Below, in pieces: positions 34,859-42,889 of a stretch of 47,351 nt of DNA; the stretch's first letter is position 1, and every line of letters begins with the position of its first letter. The notes under the pieces are model-generated. The model was not told where the DNA came from and made no database searches. It saw only the letters and a program-made list of their open reading frames with translations. The position numbers were made by a program, and so were the translations under genes. Origin of the DNA: Pseudomonadota bacterium (GTDB lineage: Bacteria; Pseudomonadota; Gammaproteobacteria; Burkholderiales; Gallionellaceae). The stretch lies in the NCBI GenBank assembly GCA_021783855.1, contig JAJXTL010000003.1, positions 1 to 47,351 of the forward strand, read 5' to 3'.

Positions 34859-36586
34859 TCAATTTGTTTTATTCGTGTCGACAAATCTGCTTTTTCGAAA
34901 TTCCAGCGCCTCGTCGATCACACCCATAAATTCACTGAGTTCAAATGGCTTGCAGAGATAGCGGAAAAGTCCTGCTTCCATCCCTCGCAAAACGTCATCG
35001 TGCATGGCATTGGCACTCAGCGCAACGATAGGAATATGCGCCGTCAGCGGATCTTTAAGCAGTATCTCGACAGCGTCAATACCGTTGATATCAGGCAAGG
35101 CGATATCCATCAGAATCACATCCGGCAGATGGGTGCGCGCCAGTTCGATGCCGAATTTGCCGTTATCCGCGATCACCAAGTGCACATCGGGACGCGCCTC
35201 CTCAATGAGTTCCTTGACCAGCAACATGTTGGCCGGATTGTCTTCAAAATAAAGCAGGGTGTGCTGCTGGATGTCGGCATAAATTTTCGGGGGCAGCTTT
35301 TGAGATTCGCTTGCTGCAAATTGTGTCGTAAAGTCCCGACTCAGTTCGAAGCGGAAGTCGCTGCCCACGCCGAAGGTGCTTTTCACACCGATCGTTCCAC
35401 CCATCAGTTCAACCAGTTGCTTGGTGACCACCAGACCGATACCCGTCCCTTCCACGGCACCGCCCTCTTGTCCCAAGCGATTAAAGGGTTGAAACAACTG
35501 CTTCTGCATTTCCAGCGGCAATCCCACACCGCTGTCCTTGACGCTGATGCGTATGCGTTCCCGGGTGCAGGTGCATTTCACCTCGACCGTTCCCCGGTCG
35601 CGGTTGTATTTTATCGCATTGCTCAGCAGATTGATCAAAACCTGCTTTAGCCGGGTATGATCGGCACGAACAAACCAGCTGTGATCGAAGGGGAGAAAGT
35701 TTATAGTGATATCGCGTTGTTGCGCCTGCGGTTCGATCAGGGCCTGGCATTCTCGCATCACATCGATCAGCGACACCGGCTCTCGCAACAGCGAAAGCCG
35801 GCCTGACTCAATTACCGCGAGATCCAGAATTTCGTTGATCAGATCCAGCAAATACCATCCTCCATGGAGTATCTCTTTGAGCCTTGCCGACTGCTTGGGC
35901 GTAGGCGCAGGAGAGCCTGCCTCTATCAACTGGGCAAAACCAAGAATGGCATTGAGCGGGGTGCGCAACTCATGGCTCATTCTGGAAATAAAATTCGATT
36001 TCGCAAGATTGGCTTTTTCTGCTGCCACCTTGGCCTGTGTCAGTTCTGCATGAACACGCTCGCGCTCAGCAGCGTCCTGGCGCAGTTGTTTATTTGCCTC
36101 CGCCAGTTCATCGGTGCGCTGTTCCACCAGCTTCTCAAGATGCAAGCGGTGTTGATGCAGTTCATCCTCCACCTGTTTTTTTTCCGTCAGCATCTGCCGC
36201 TCGCGCCACACGCGGCGAATGACAGCGGGCAGCAATTCCAGATATTGGCGGCTCACATCCTTGACCAGGTAGTCCTGCGCGCCGCGTTTCATCGCCTCGA
36301 CCGCGACAGAGGCGTTATCGGCGCCGGTCAGCATCATCACCGGAATATCGCCCGGATCGTTTCTCAGTTCAGCCAGAAACTCAAGGCCCGTCATGTCAGG
36401 CAGGTGCAAGTCGAGTAACACACAGTCCGGCTTTTTTTCATGGGCGAGCTGCAACCCCTGGCGACCTGTTTCAGCCTCGTACAGTACGAACTCATAGTCC
36501 GTATTTTGCGCCAGCGTGCGGCGACAAGCCATGCGGTCCACCAGATCATCCTCGACAATGAGTACGCGTATCTGAGGTTTATTCAT
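34859..36586 (-). CDS. Hybrid sensor kinase REC-HisKA-HATPase-REC
   Basis: A 575-residue protein. The N-terminal receiver has Asp59 and the stretch MLTGADNASVAVEAMKRGAQ shared with the REC-PAS-PAS protein. A coiled coil leads to a HisKA helix with phosphorylatable His205 (SRMSHELRTPL). The ATPase follows (N box LLSNAIKYN, G boxes DSGVGLP and GTGIGL), and a C-terminal receiver (about 445-565) has its acceptor in VILMDIALPD. It is soluble: no membrane helix. It lies 43 bp after the PAS kinase gene and 45 bp before the Rcp1-like gene. Confidence 0.93.
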   Translation of the reverse strand: MNKPQIRVLIVEDDLVDRMACRRTLAQNTDYEFVLYEAETGRQGLQLAHEKKPDCVLLDLHLPDMTGLEFLAELRNDPGDIPVMMLTGADNASVAVEAMKRGAQDYLVKDVSRQYLELLPAVIRRVWRERQMLTEKKQVEDELHQHRLHLEKLVEQRTDELAEANKQLRQDAAERERVHAELTQAKVAAEKANLAKSNFISRMSHELRTPLNAILGFAQLIEAGSPAPTPKQSARLKEILHGGWYLLDLINEILDLAVIESGRLSLLREPVSLIDVMRECQALIEPQAQQRDITINFLPFDHSWFVRADHTRLKQVLINLLSNAIKYNRDRGTVEVKCTCTRERIRISVKDSGVGLPLEMQKQLFQPFNRLGQEGGAVEGTGIGLVVTKQLVELMGGTIGVKSTFGVGSDFRFELSRDFTTQFAASESQKLPPKIYADIQQHTLLYFEDNPANMLLVKELIEEARPDVHLVIADNGKFGIELARTHLPDVILMDIALPDINGIDAVEILLKDPLTAHIPIVALSANAMHDDVLRGMEAGLFRYLCKPFELSEFMGVIDEALEFRKSRFVDTNKTN

Positions 36587-36629
36587 CGCGGCATCTCACG
36601 GGTGGCCCAAGGGGCACCGTTGATGATTT

Positions 36630-37736
36630 TCATTTGCGGGAACCCGCAGCAATTCGCGGCAGAGTGAAGAAAAATGTGCTTCCCGCCCCGACTGTGGATT
36701 CGAGCCAGACATGCCCGCCGTACATTTCCACGATTTTCTTGACCAGCGCAAGACCCACACCGGTGCTTTCCACGCGGTCGCGCGGGGCGAGCGTCTGAAA
36801 CAACTGGAAAATTTTTTCAAAATGCTGCCGATCAATGCCCGGACCGTTGTCGGCGATACTGAATTTCCATTGTTTACCCTCGGCGCTGCAATTGATGCGA
36901 ATTTCGCCCTCGGGCTTATCCATGTATTTGATGGCGTTAGAAAGCAGGTTCTGAAACACCTGCTGAATGCGGGTCGGCTCTGCCATCACAGTGGGCAGGG
37001 AAGCATCGACACTGATGACAATGCTGGCCGGCGGTGCGAGCAGGTCGATCACCTCCCGCACCAGGCGGTTAAGTTCCACCGCGACGGCCACTTCCTTCAC
37101 TCGCCCTACTCGCGAATACTGCAAAATACCGTCAATCAGGCCGTCCATGCGGTGCACCCGGCTGATCAACAGACGCATGTGCTCGCGGCCTTCGTCGTCG
37201 AACTTGTCCGCATAATCCGTGGAAATCCAGTTCGCCAGCGAGCCGATGGCGCGCAGCGGGGCTTTAAGGTCGTGAGACACCACATAGCCGAAATTCTTGA
37301 GCTCCTCGTTGGCGCTCTCCAGTTCGTGCAGCAGACGATTTCGCTGCTCTTCTGCCTGCTTGCGAAGGGTGATGTCGTGTATCGTCGCCATTACCAGCAA
37401 GCCCTGTTCGGTATTCAGCGGAGACAGGCTCACGTCCAACGGAAACTCACTGCCATCCTGACGCAGACCGGACAATTCCCTGCCGCTACCCATGGTTCTT
37501 GCAGCGGGCTGAGAAAAATAACCCGCAAACATGGATGCGTGCGGGTTCCTGTAGCGCTCCGGAAGCAGCGCCTCCATCGGTTTTCCGATCAACCCATGGC
37601 GAGGGTAGCCAAAGAGTTGTTCGACAGCGGGATTGGCGATGACGATCCGGCCTTCCTGATCGATAATGAACATCGCATCAGTAGCGGATTCCAGCAGCCA
37701 TTCCAGGCTTTTTCCTTCAAGAAAGTGTTCTGTCAC
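36630..37736 (-). CDS. PAS-domain sensor histidine kinase
   Basis: A 368-residue soluble kinase. A PAS domain (about 10-125) with DITLRKQAEEQ at its end is followed by a HisKA domain with His155 in VVSHDLKAPLRAIG. The ATPase carries NLLSNAIKY, DNGPGID and GVGLALVKKI. The HisKA type (SHDLKAPLR) is that of phytochrome-like kinases, which pair with Rcp1-like regulators. It appears to head the minus-strand signalling operon. Confidence 0.92.
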   Translation of the reverse strand: MTEHFLEGKSLEWLLESATDAMFIIDQEGRIVIANPAVEQLFGYPRHGLIGKPMEALLPERYRNPHASMFAGYFSQPAARTMGSGRELSGLRQDGSEFPLDVSLSPLNTEQGLLVMATIHDITLRKQAEEQRNRLLHELESANEELKNFGYVVSHDLKAPLRAIGSLANWISTDYADKFDDEGREHMRLLISRVHRMDGLIDGILQYSRVGRVKEVAVAVELNRLVREVIDLLAPPASIVISVDASLPTVMAEPTRIQQVFQNLLSNAIKYMDKPEGEIRINCSAEGKQWKFSIADNGPGIDRQHFEKIFQLFQTLAPRDRVESTGVGLALVKKIVEMYGGHVWLESTVGAGSTFFFTLPRIAAGSRK

Positions 37737-37864
37737 AGCCCCTCGAATCCCAGGTCAAATTGAATGCAAATGCAAGAACCGCATATTAACCCAAGAAAAG
37801 TCGATTACCCACTTTTTGTATGACCCACGACCCGCGCATACAAGGAAATAAGCAAATTCATCAT

Positions 37865-37929
37865 TCAACCCCAGGAGAGTGAACCGCCGGTCTGATATTC
37901 AGTTACCCTTGTTTCGAAGAAATTCTTTT
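37865..37929 (-). repeat. Distal copy of the nrdB 3' end (copy 1)
   Basis: 65 bp matching the last 21 codons of nrdB with one change, GAT to GGT in the last sense codon, so it would end SLSWG-stop. It lies about 315 bp downstream of the nrdB stop. Confidence 0.9.
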
Positions 37930-37993
37930 GGCTACAGTTCGACGGTACGCTGTCCTTAAGTCGTCACCTTAAAAAGGCAAAGGCTTAGCCTGC

Positions 37994-38010
37994 GCCGAAA
38001 GAATTTCTTC
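37994..38010. repeat. Inverted partial copy of the nrdB tail in the spacer
   Basis: GCCGAAAGAATTTCTTC is the reverse complement, with one mismatch, of 37916-37932. The same sequence recurs at 38153-38169 in the second spacer. Each spacer between tail copies can therefore fold as a long stem-loop. Confidence 0.75.
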
Positions 38011-38023
38011 ATGCTGTCTCTTC

Positions 38024-38088
38024 TCAATCCCAGGAAAGTGAACCGCCGGTCTGATACTCAGTTACCCTTGTTTCGAAGAAATTCTTTT
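38024..38088 (-). repeat. Proximal copy of the nrdB 3' end (copy 2)
   Basis: 65 bp identical to the native nrdB end except for two third-position changes (GAA/GAG and CTC/CTT), both synonymous. The native end is 38180-38244. Spacing between copies is 159 and 156 bp, and the spacers are themselves near-identical. Confidence 0.92.
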
Positions 38089-38179
38089 GGCTCCGGCTCG
38101 ACGGTACGCTATCCTTAAGTCGTCACCTTAAAAAGGCAAAGGCTTAGCCTGCGCCGAAAGAATTTCTTCATGTACCTGC

Positions 38180-39292
38180 TCAATCCCAGGAGAGTGAACC
38201 GCCGGTCTGATATTCAGTTACCCTTGTTTCGAAGAAATTCTTTTCCTTCTTCAGGTCGATCATTTCCGACATCCACGGAAACGGGTTGGATGCGCCGGGA
38301 TACAGGATATCCACGCCGATCTGCTGACAGCGGCGATTGGCGATGAAGCGCAGATATTCCTTGAACATGGTGGCATTCAAACCCAGAATGCCGCGCGGCA
38401 TGGTGTCTTCGGCATACGCGTACTCCAGTTCCACGCCTTTTTGCATCAGGCCACGCACTTCCTCGCGGAATTCGGCTGTCCACAGATGCGGATTTTCCAT
38501 CTTGATCTGGTTGATCAGATCCACGCCGAAATTCAGGTGCATGGATTCATCGCGCAGGATGTACTGGTATTGCTCCGCAGCCCCGGTCATCTTGTTCTGA
38601 CGGCCCAGCGCCAGGATTTGCACGAAGCCAACATAGAAGAACAGGCCTTCCATGATGCAGGCAAACACGATCAAACTGCGCAGCAAGGCCTGATCGGTCT
38701 CCGGCGTGCCGGTCTTGAACTCCGGATTGGTCAGCACATCGATAAAGGGAAGCAGAAACTCATCCTTGTTACGGATGCTGGGCACTTCGTGATACATGTT
38801 GAAAATTTCGCCCTCATCCAGCCCCAGACTTTCCACGATGTACTGGTAGGCATGGGTGTGGATCGCCTCCTCGAAGGCCTGACGCAGCAGGAACTGGCGG
38901 CATTCCGGATTGGTGATATGGCGATACGAGCCCAGCACGATATTGTTCGCCGCCAGGCTGTCGGCGGTGGTGAAAAAGCCCAGATTGCGCTTGATCAACC
39001 GGCGCTCGTCATCGCTCAGCTTGTCGCTCTTCCACAGCGCGATGTCCGCCGTCATGTTCACTTCCTGCGGCATCCAGTGGTTGGCACAGGCAGCCAGATA
39101 CTTTTCCCATGCCCATTTGTATTTGAACGGCACCAGTTGGTTCACGTCCGCCTTGCAATTGATAATGCGCTTGTCTTCCACGCGAATACGACCGGAAGAT
39201 GAGGCAGGAGCGGCCTCAGCCGCTTTAGGATTTAAAAGTGCGTCCAGCGCGGGTATCGTTGTCGTCGTTATTTCGTCATCGAATGTCAGCAT
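38180..39292 (-). CDS. nrdB: Class I ribonucleotide reductase small subunit
   Basis: A 370-residue R2 protein. The iron-ligand and radical segment [12 protein letters not shown] keeps the Glu, His and the Tyr at the radical position. EGLFFYVGF and the second EXXH-type site ([10 protein letters not shown]) follow. The C-terminal tail ([11 protein letters not shown]) is the part that docks to the large subunit. It generates the tyrosyl radical for deoxynucleotide synthesis. It lies downstream of nrdA. The coding sequence of its last 21 codons is repeated twice more downstream (37865-37929 and 38024-38088). Confidence 0.96.
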   Translation of the reverse strand: MLTFDDEITTTTIPALDALLNPKAAEAAPASSSGRIRVEDKRIINCKADVNQLVPFKYKWAWEKYLAACANHWMPQEVNMTADIALWKSDKLSDDERRLIKRNLGFFTTADSLAANNIVLGSYRHITNPECRQFLLRQAFEEAIHTHAYQYIVESLGLDEGEIFNMYHEVPSIRNKDEFLLPFIDVLTNPEFKTGTPETDQALLRSLIVFACIMEGLFFYVGFVQILALGRQNKMTGAAEQYQYILRDESMHLNFGVDLINQIKMENPHLWTAEFREEVRGLMQKGVELEYAYAEDTMPRGILGLNATMFKEYLRFIANRRCQQIGVDILYPGASNPFPWMSEMIDLKKEKNFFETRVTEYQTGGSLSWD

Positions 39293-39396
39293 AATGTTTC
39301 CTTAAATTAGCAGTAAGAGCGAGTAGTGAGTTGTAAGTAGTGAGTCGCAAGTGAGCGGATTTTCCACTCACCACTTCCCACTTTCCACTCACGACT
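39293..39396. repeat. GTGAGT/ACTCAC low-complexity repeat between nrdA and nrdB
   Basis: The segment is made of GTAGTGAGT and CCACTCACCACTT words, partly inverted to one another. The same flavour appears at 22035-22055 (GGTAAGTGGTGAGTGGTAA) between rph and the PP2C gene. No gene is seen. Confidence 0.55.
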
Positions 39397-39423
39397 TTAC
39401 TGACACGACTCGCACTCAGGGTT
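39397..39423 (-). repeat. Extra copy of the nrdA 3' end
   Basis: 27 bp encoding NPECESCQ-stop, the same eight residues as the end of NrdA (native codons at 39477-39503). Five bases differ and all five are synonymous: CCG/CCT, GAA/GAG twice, TCA/TCG and TGA/TAA. Confidence 0.85.
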
Positions 39424-39476
39424 GTGGCTCCGCCATTTTTATTTTTTGTGTCGCCGAAACCCGGATTGCGCACATG

Positions 39477-42311
39477 TCACTGACATGATTCGCATTCCGG
39501 GTTTTCAATCGAGCAGAACTGCGTCGTTTCTTCCGCCGCTTCGCCCACCGCAACCGCATTCAGCGCACCCGCGCGCCCGGTGGATTTCTCAGCCGAGGTC
39601 GCCCCCATCGTGCGCAGATAGTAAGTCGTTTTCAGACCGCGCAACCAGGCCAGCTTGTAGGTGTCATCCAGCTTGCGACCCGACACACCCGCCATATAGA
39701 TATTCAGCGACTGCGCCTGATCGATCCACTTCTGGCGACGCGATGCCGCTTCGATCAGCCAGACCGGTTCAACTTCGAACGCTGTGGCATACAGGCTGCG
39801 CAACTCACTCGGCACACGGTCTATCTTCGCCAGACTGCCGTCAAAATATTTCAGGTCGGAGATCATCACCTCATCCCACAGATCGAGTTGCTTCAAATCG
39901 GCAACCAGATGCTCGTTGATCACGGTGAATTCACCGGACAGATTCGATTTCACGAAGATGTTCTGATAGGTCGGTTCGATACAGGCCGACACGCCGATGA
40001 TGTTGGAAATGGTCGCCGTCGGCGCAATCGCCACACAGTTGGAATTTCGCATGCCGTACTGCCTGATGCGCGCGCGCAGCTCATCCCAATCCATGCTGAC
40101 CGACATATCCACTTCGACATAACCGCCACGCTCTTCTCTTAACAGATCGAGGGTGTCCTGCGGCAGGATGCCTTTATCCCACAGACTGCCCTTGTACGAG
40201 GCATAGCGACCGCGCTCCTCGGCAAGCTCGGTGGATGCCCAGTAAGCGTAGTAGCACACCGCCTCCATGGAGCGATCTGCAAACTCGACCGCCGCATCGG
40301 ACGAATAAGGCAGACGCAAGGTATGCAGACAATCCTGAAAGCCCATGATCCCCAAACCCACCGGGCGGTGTTTCAGATTGGAATTGCGCGCCTTGGCGAC
40401 CGCGTAGTAGTTGATGTCGATCACATTGTCCAGCATGCGCATCGCCGTGTTGATGGTGCGACGCAGCTTTTCATGATCGAGCTGCCCGGCAAGTGTATGT
40501 CCTGCCGGATACAGATGGGCGGGCAGATTTACCGAACCCAGGTTGCATACCGCAATCTCGTCCGCGTTGGTATTCAAGGTGATCTCGGTACACAGATTGG
40601 AGCTGTGCACCACGCCTGCATGCTGTTGCGGCGAACGGATGTTGCAGGGATCCTTGAAAGTAATCCACGGATGGCCGGTTTCAAACAGCATGGTCAGCAT
40701 CTTGCGCCACAGGCTGGCAGCCGGCACCGTTTTGAACAGTTTGAGTTCGCCGCTGGCGGCTTTTGCTTCATACCCCGTGTAAGCGACTTCAAAGTCCACG
40801 CCGAACAGGTCGTGCAGATCGGATACGTCCGAGGGCGAAAACAGCGTCCAGTTGCCGCCTTCCATCACGCGCTTCATGAACAGATCGGGTATCCAGTTGG
40901 AGGTATTCATATCGTGCGTGCGACGGCGGTCGTCGCCGGTGTTTTTGCGCAGATCGAGGAATTCCTCGATGTCCAGATGCCAGGTTTCCAGATAGGCGCA
41001 TACCGCGCCCTTGCGCTTGCCGCCCTGATTCACCGCCACCGCCGTGTCGTTTACCACTTTCAGGAAAGGCACCACGCCCTGCGATTCGCCGTTGGTACCC
41101 TTGATGTGCGCACCCAGCGCCCGCACCGGCGTCCAGTCATTGCCGAGCCCTCCGGCAAACTTGGCGAGCAGCGCATTTTCCTTGATGGCATCGTAAATAC
41201 CCTCCAGGTTGTCTTCCACCGTGGTCAGATAACAGGAGGACAGCTGCGAACGACGCGAACCCGAGTTGAACAGGGTAGGCGTGGAACACATGAAATCGAA
41301 ACCGGATATCAGACGATAAAACTCGATCGCACGCGCTTCCCTGTCGATTTCATTGAGCGCCAGACCCATCGCCACGCGCATGAAGAACACCTGCGGCGCT
41401 TCGATACGCGTGCCCTTGATATGCAGGAAATAGCGGTCGTACAAGGTTTGCAGACCGAGATAGCCGAACTGCAAATCACGCGAAGCATCCAGCTCGGCAG
41501 CCAGACGCGGCAAATCGAAGCTCGCCAGCCGCTCGTCCAGCAGCTCGGCGGCAATGCCGCGTTTGATAAATTTCGGAAAATATTCCGCATAGCGCGTCGC
41601 CATATCTGCCGGCGCCACGTCTTCGCCCAGCACTTCGCTGCAAATGTTGTTCAGCAGCAGACGCGCGGTGACAAAGTTATAGGCAGGCTCCTTTTCAATC
41701 AGCGAACGCGCCGACAGAATCAGGCATTTGTGCACCTCGTGCAGCGGCACGCCGTCATACATATCCTTCAGCGCGCCCTGAATCACCACTTCCACACTGA
41801 CCACGTCTCCCAGCCCTGTGCAGGCGGAATGCACCAGCGCTGTCATGCGATCCAGATCCAGCGGTCGCACCACGCCATCGATACCGGTGACATTGATAAC
41901 ATGCACCGGCTGCTGCGTCTTGGACTGGGCGCGCGTACGCGCATGTTCTTCGCGATACAGCACATAGGCGCGCGCCACATCGTGTTCACCTGAACGCATC
42001 AGCCCCAGCTCGACCTGATCCTGGATGTCTTCGATATGCAGCGTGCCGCCATGCGGCTGACGACGCATCAGCGCGTTCACCACGCTGCCGGTCAGCTGTT
42101 CAACCAGCTCACGCACGCGTGATGACACCGCACCCTGAGTACCGCTCACAGCGATAAAAGCCTTGGTCAGCGCGATGGAGATTTTCGCAGGTTCGAATAC
42201 CACCACCGAACCATTGCGGCGTATGACTTTGTATTGATCAAGCTGATCATTCACCTGCGTATCGGCGGGCGACACAGGGGTTAAAGCGCTGCGTGCGGCG
42301 GTATTTGGCAT
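39477..42311 (-). CDS. nrdA: Class I ribonucleotide reductase large subunit
   Basis: About 944 residues. An N-terminal ATP-cone (VIRRNGSVVVFEPAKISIAL) allows activity control by ATP/dATP. The catalytic barrel contains SSCYL, the NLCTEI cysteine-glutamate site and VCAYLETWH. TYYLRTMGA carries the tyrosine pair of the radical path, and CESCQ holds the C-terminal redox cysteines. It reduces ribonucleoside diphosphates. The ATG at 42311 is preferred because AAGGA lies 7 bases upstream; another in-frame ATG at 42317 leaves only one base. Two NrdR boxes lie upstream and nrdB follows. Confidence 0.95.
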   Translation of the reverse strand: MPNTAARSALTPVSPADTQVNDQLDQYKVIRRNGSVVVFEPAKISIALTKAFIAVSGTQGAVSSRVRELVEQLTGSVVNALMRRQPHGGTLHIEDIQDQVELGLMRSGEHDVARAYVLYREEHARTRAQSKTQQPVHVINVTGIDGVVRPLDLDRMTALVHSACTGLGDVVSVEVVIQGALKDMYDGVPLHEVHKCLILSARSLIEKEPAYNFVTARLLLNNICSEVLGEDVAPADMATRYAEYFPKFIKRGIAAELLDERLASFDLPRLAAELDASRDLQFGYLGLQTLYDRYFLHIKGTRIEAPQVFFMRVAMGLALNEIDREARAIEFYRLISGFDFMCSTPTLFNSGSRRSQLSSCYLTTVEDNLEGIYDAIKENALLAKFAGGLGNDWTPVRALGAHIKGTNGESQGVVPFLKVVNDTAVAVNQGGKRKGAVCAYLETWHLDIEEFLDLRKNTGDDRRRTHDMNTSNWIPDLFMKRVMEGGNWTLFSPSDVSDLHDLFGVDFEVAYTGYEAKAASGELKLFKTVPAASLWRKMLTMLFETGHPWITFKDPCNIRSPQQHAGVVHSSNLCTEITLNTNADEIAVCNLGSVNLPAHLYPAGHTLAGQLDHEKLRRTINTAMRMLDNVIDINYYAVAKARNSNLKHRPVGLGIMGFQDCLHTLRLPYSSDAAVEFADRSMEAVCYYAYWASTELAEERGRYASYKGSLWDKGILPQDTLDLLREERGGYVEVDMSVSMDWDELRARIRQYGMRNSNCVAIAPTATISNIIGVSACIEPTYQNIFVKSNLSGEFTVINEHLVADLKQLDLWDEVMISDLKYFDGSLAKIDRVPSELRSLYATAFEVEPVWLIEAASRRQKWIDQAQSLNIYMAGVSGRKLDDTYKLAWLRGLKTTYYLRTMGATSAEKSTGRAGALNAVAVGEAAEETTQFCSIENPECESCQ

Positions 42312-42353
42312 GGGCATGTCCTTAAAAGTGATTCGTCTGGGAAATCCCTGAAA

Positions 42354-42400
42354 ACACTATATCTAGTATTTTTTTCAAAGATCGACGCTGATTGTAGTGT
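42354..42400 (-). promoter_or_regulatory. Tandem NrdR boxes upstream of nrdA
   Basis: Box 1 (42354-42369, ACACTATATCTAGTAT) matches the published consensus acaCwAtATaTwGtgt at 14 of 16 positions. Box 2 (42385-42400, ACGCTGATTGTAGTGT) matches at 11 of 16. The 15-bp linker between them is the spacing expected for NrdR. They should mediate repression of nrdAB when dATP is high. Confidence 0.8.
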
Positions 42401-42487
42401 TCCTGATGAATTTTGCAAGCGAAAAATAAGACTTAAAATAACTAACTGATGTTACTCATACACATAGAAGAGATTGCCCACAAAACG

Positions 42488-42683
42488 GTTCATGCAGGAA
42501 TATTCCCCTGCGGACAAGTGGTTTTAGCAGGGAAGTCGCTCTGTGGGCGAACTGGGGTTCGCAGGTATATTGCCCTGCGGGCAATAACTTGCAAATGGTT
42601 CATGCAGGGATATTGCCCTGCGGGCAATAACTCGCAAATAGTTCACGCAGGTATATTGCCCTGCGGGCAATAACTCGCAAAAG
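42488..42683. repeat. 43-bp tandem repeats with TATTGCCC hairpins
   Basis: Three clear units at 42557-42597, 42598-42640 and 42641-42683, and a degenerate one at 42488-42521. Each good unit contains TATTGCCCTGCGGGCAATA, a perfect 8-bp stem with a 3-base loop. They lie in the divergent region between nrdA and the cbbQ-like gene and give only a spurious repetitive reading frame. Confidence 0.85.
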
Positions 42684-42732
42684 ACACGCAATCGTCATCC
42701 AGCGAACCCTCGCCATTCGCAGTATGGGCAAT

Positions 42733-42747
42733 CGTATGTCGCATACG
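42733..42747. promoter_or_regulatory. Palindrome in the cbbQ-like upstream region
   Basis: CGTATG-TCG-CATACG is a perfect 6-bp inverted repeat about 145 bp before the ATPase start and about 12 bp before a TATTAT that could be a -10 box. It may be an operator. I cannot match it to a known CbbR or FNR site. Confidence 0.35.
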
Positions 42748-42889
42748 TCGGCTAAACTGTATTATGCTTACGGTGAATAAATCATCATGTATCGGGTGAT
42801 GTTAAGACAATTTACAATGACCGCTAATGGCCTGGCAATCAGCTAACCGGCGGGCAAGTCTGTGTCACTTGCTCTAAGAGGAACAAGCA

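Noticed and set aside
38011..38179. Short peptide frame beginning MKKFFRRRLSL in the nrdB spacers
   Set aside because: It is only 18 codons, its first part comes from the inverted tail copy, and there is no ribosome site.
37865..39506. Diversity-generating retroelement (template/variable repeat pair at a gene end)
   Set aside because: The differences are not adenine-specific, they are synonymous, and no reverse transcriptase gene is present.
40323..41993. Long plus-strand reading frame of 556 codons opposite nrdA
   Set aside because: It is the antisense shadow of NrdA, which has all its catalytic motifs on the minus strand.
42449..42673. 74-codon frame over the 43-bp repeats
   Set aside because: Its repeated HAGIFPCGQ/MQGYCPAGNN peptides simply reflect the DNA repeat; there is no start context.
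42557..42683. CRISPR array
   Set aside because: The units are contiguous 43-bp repeats without unique spacers, and no cas genes are nearby.
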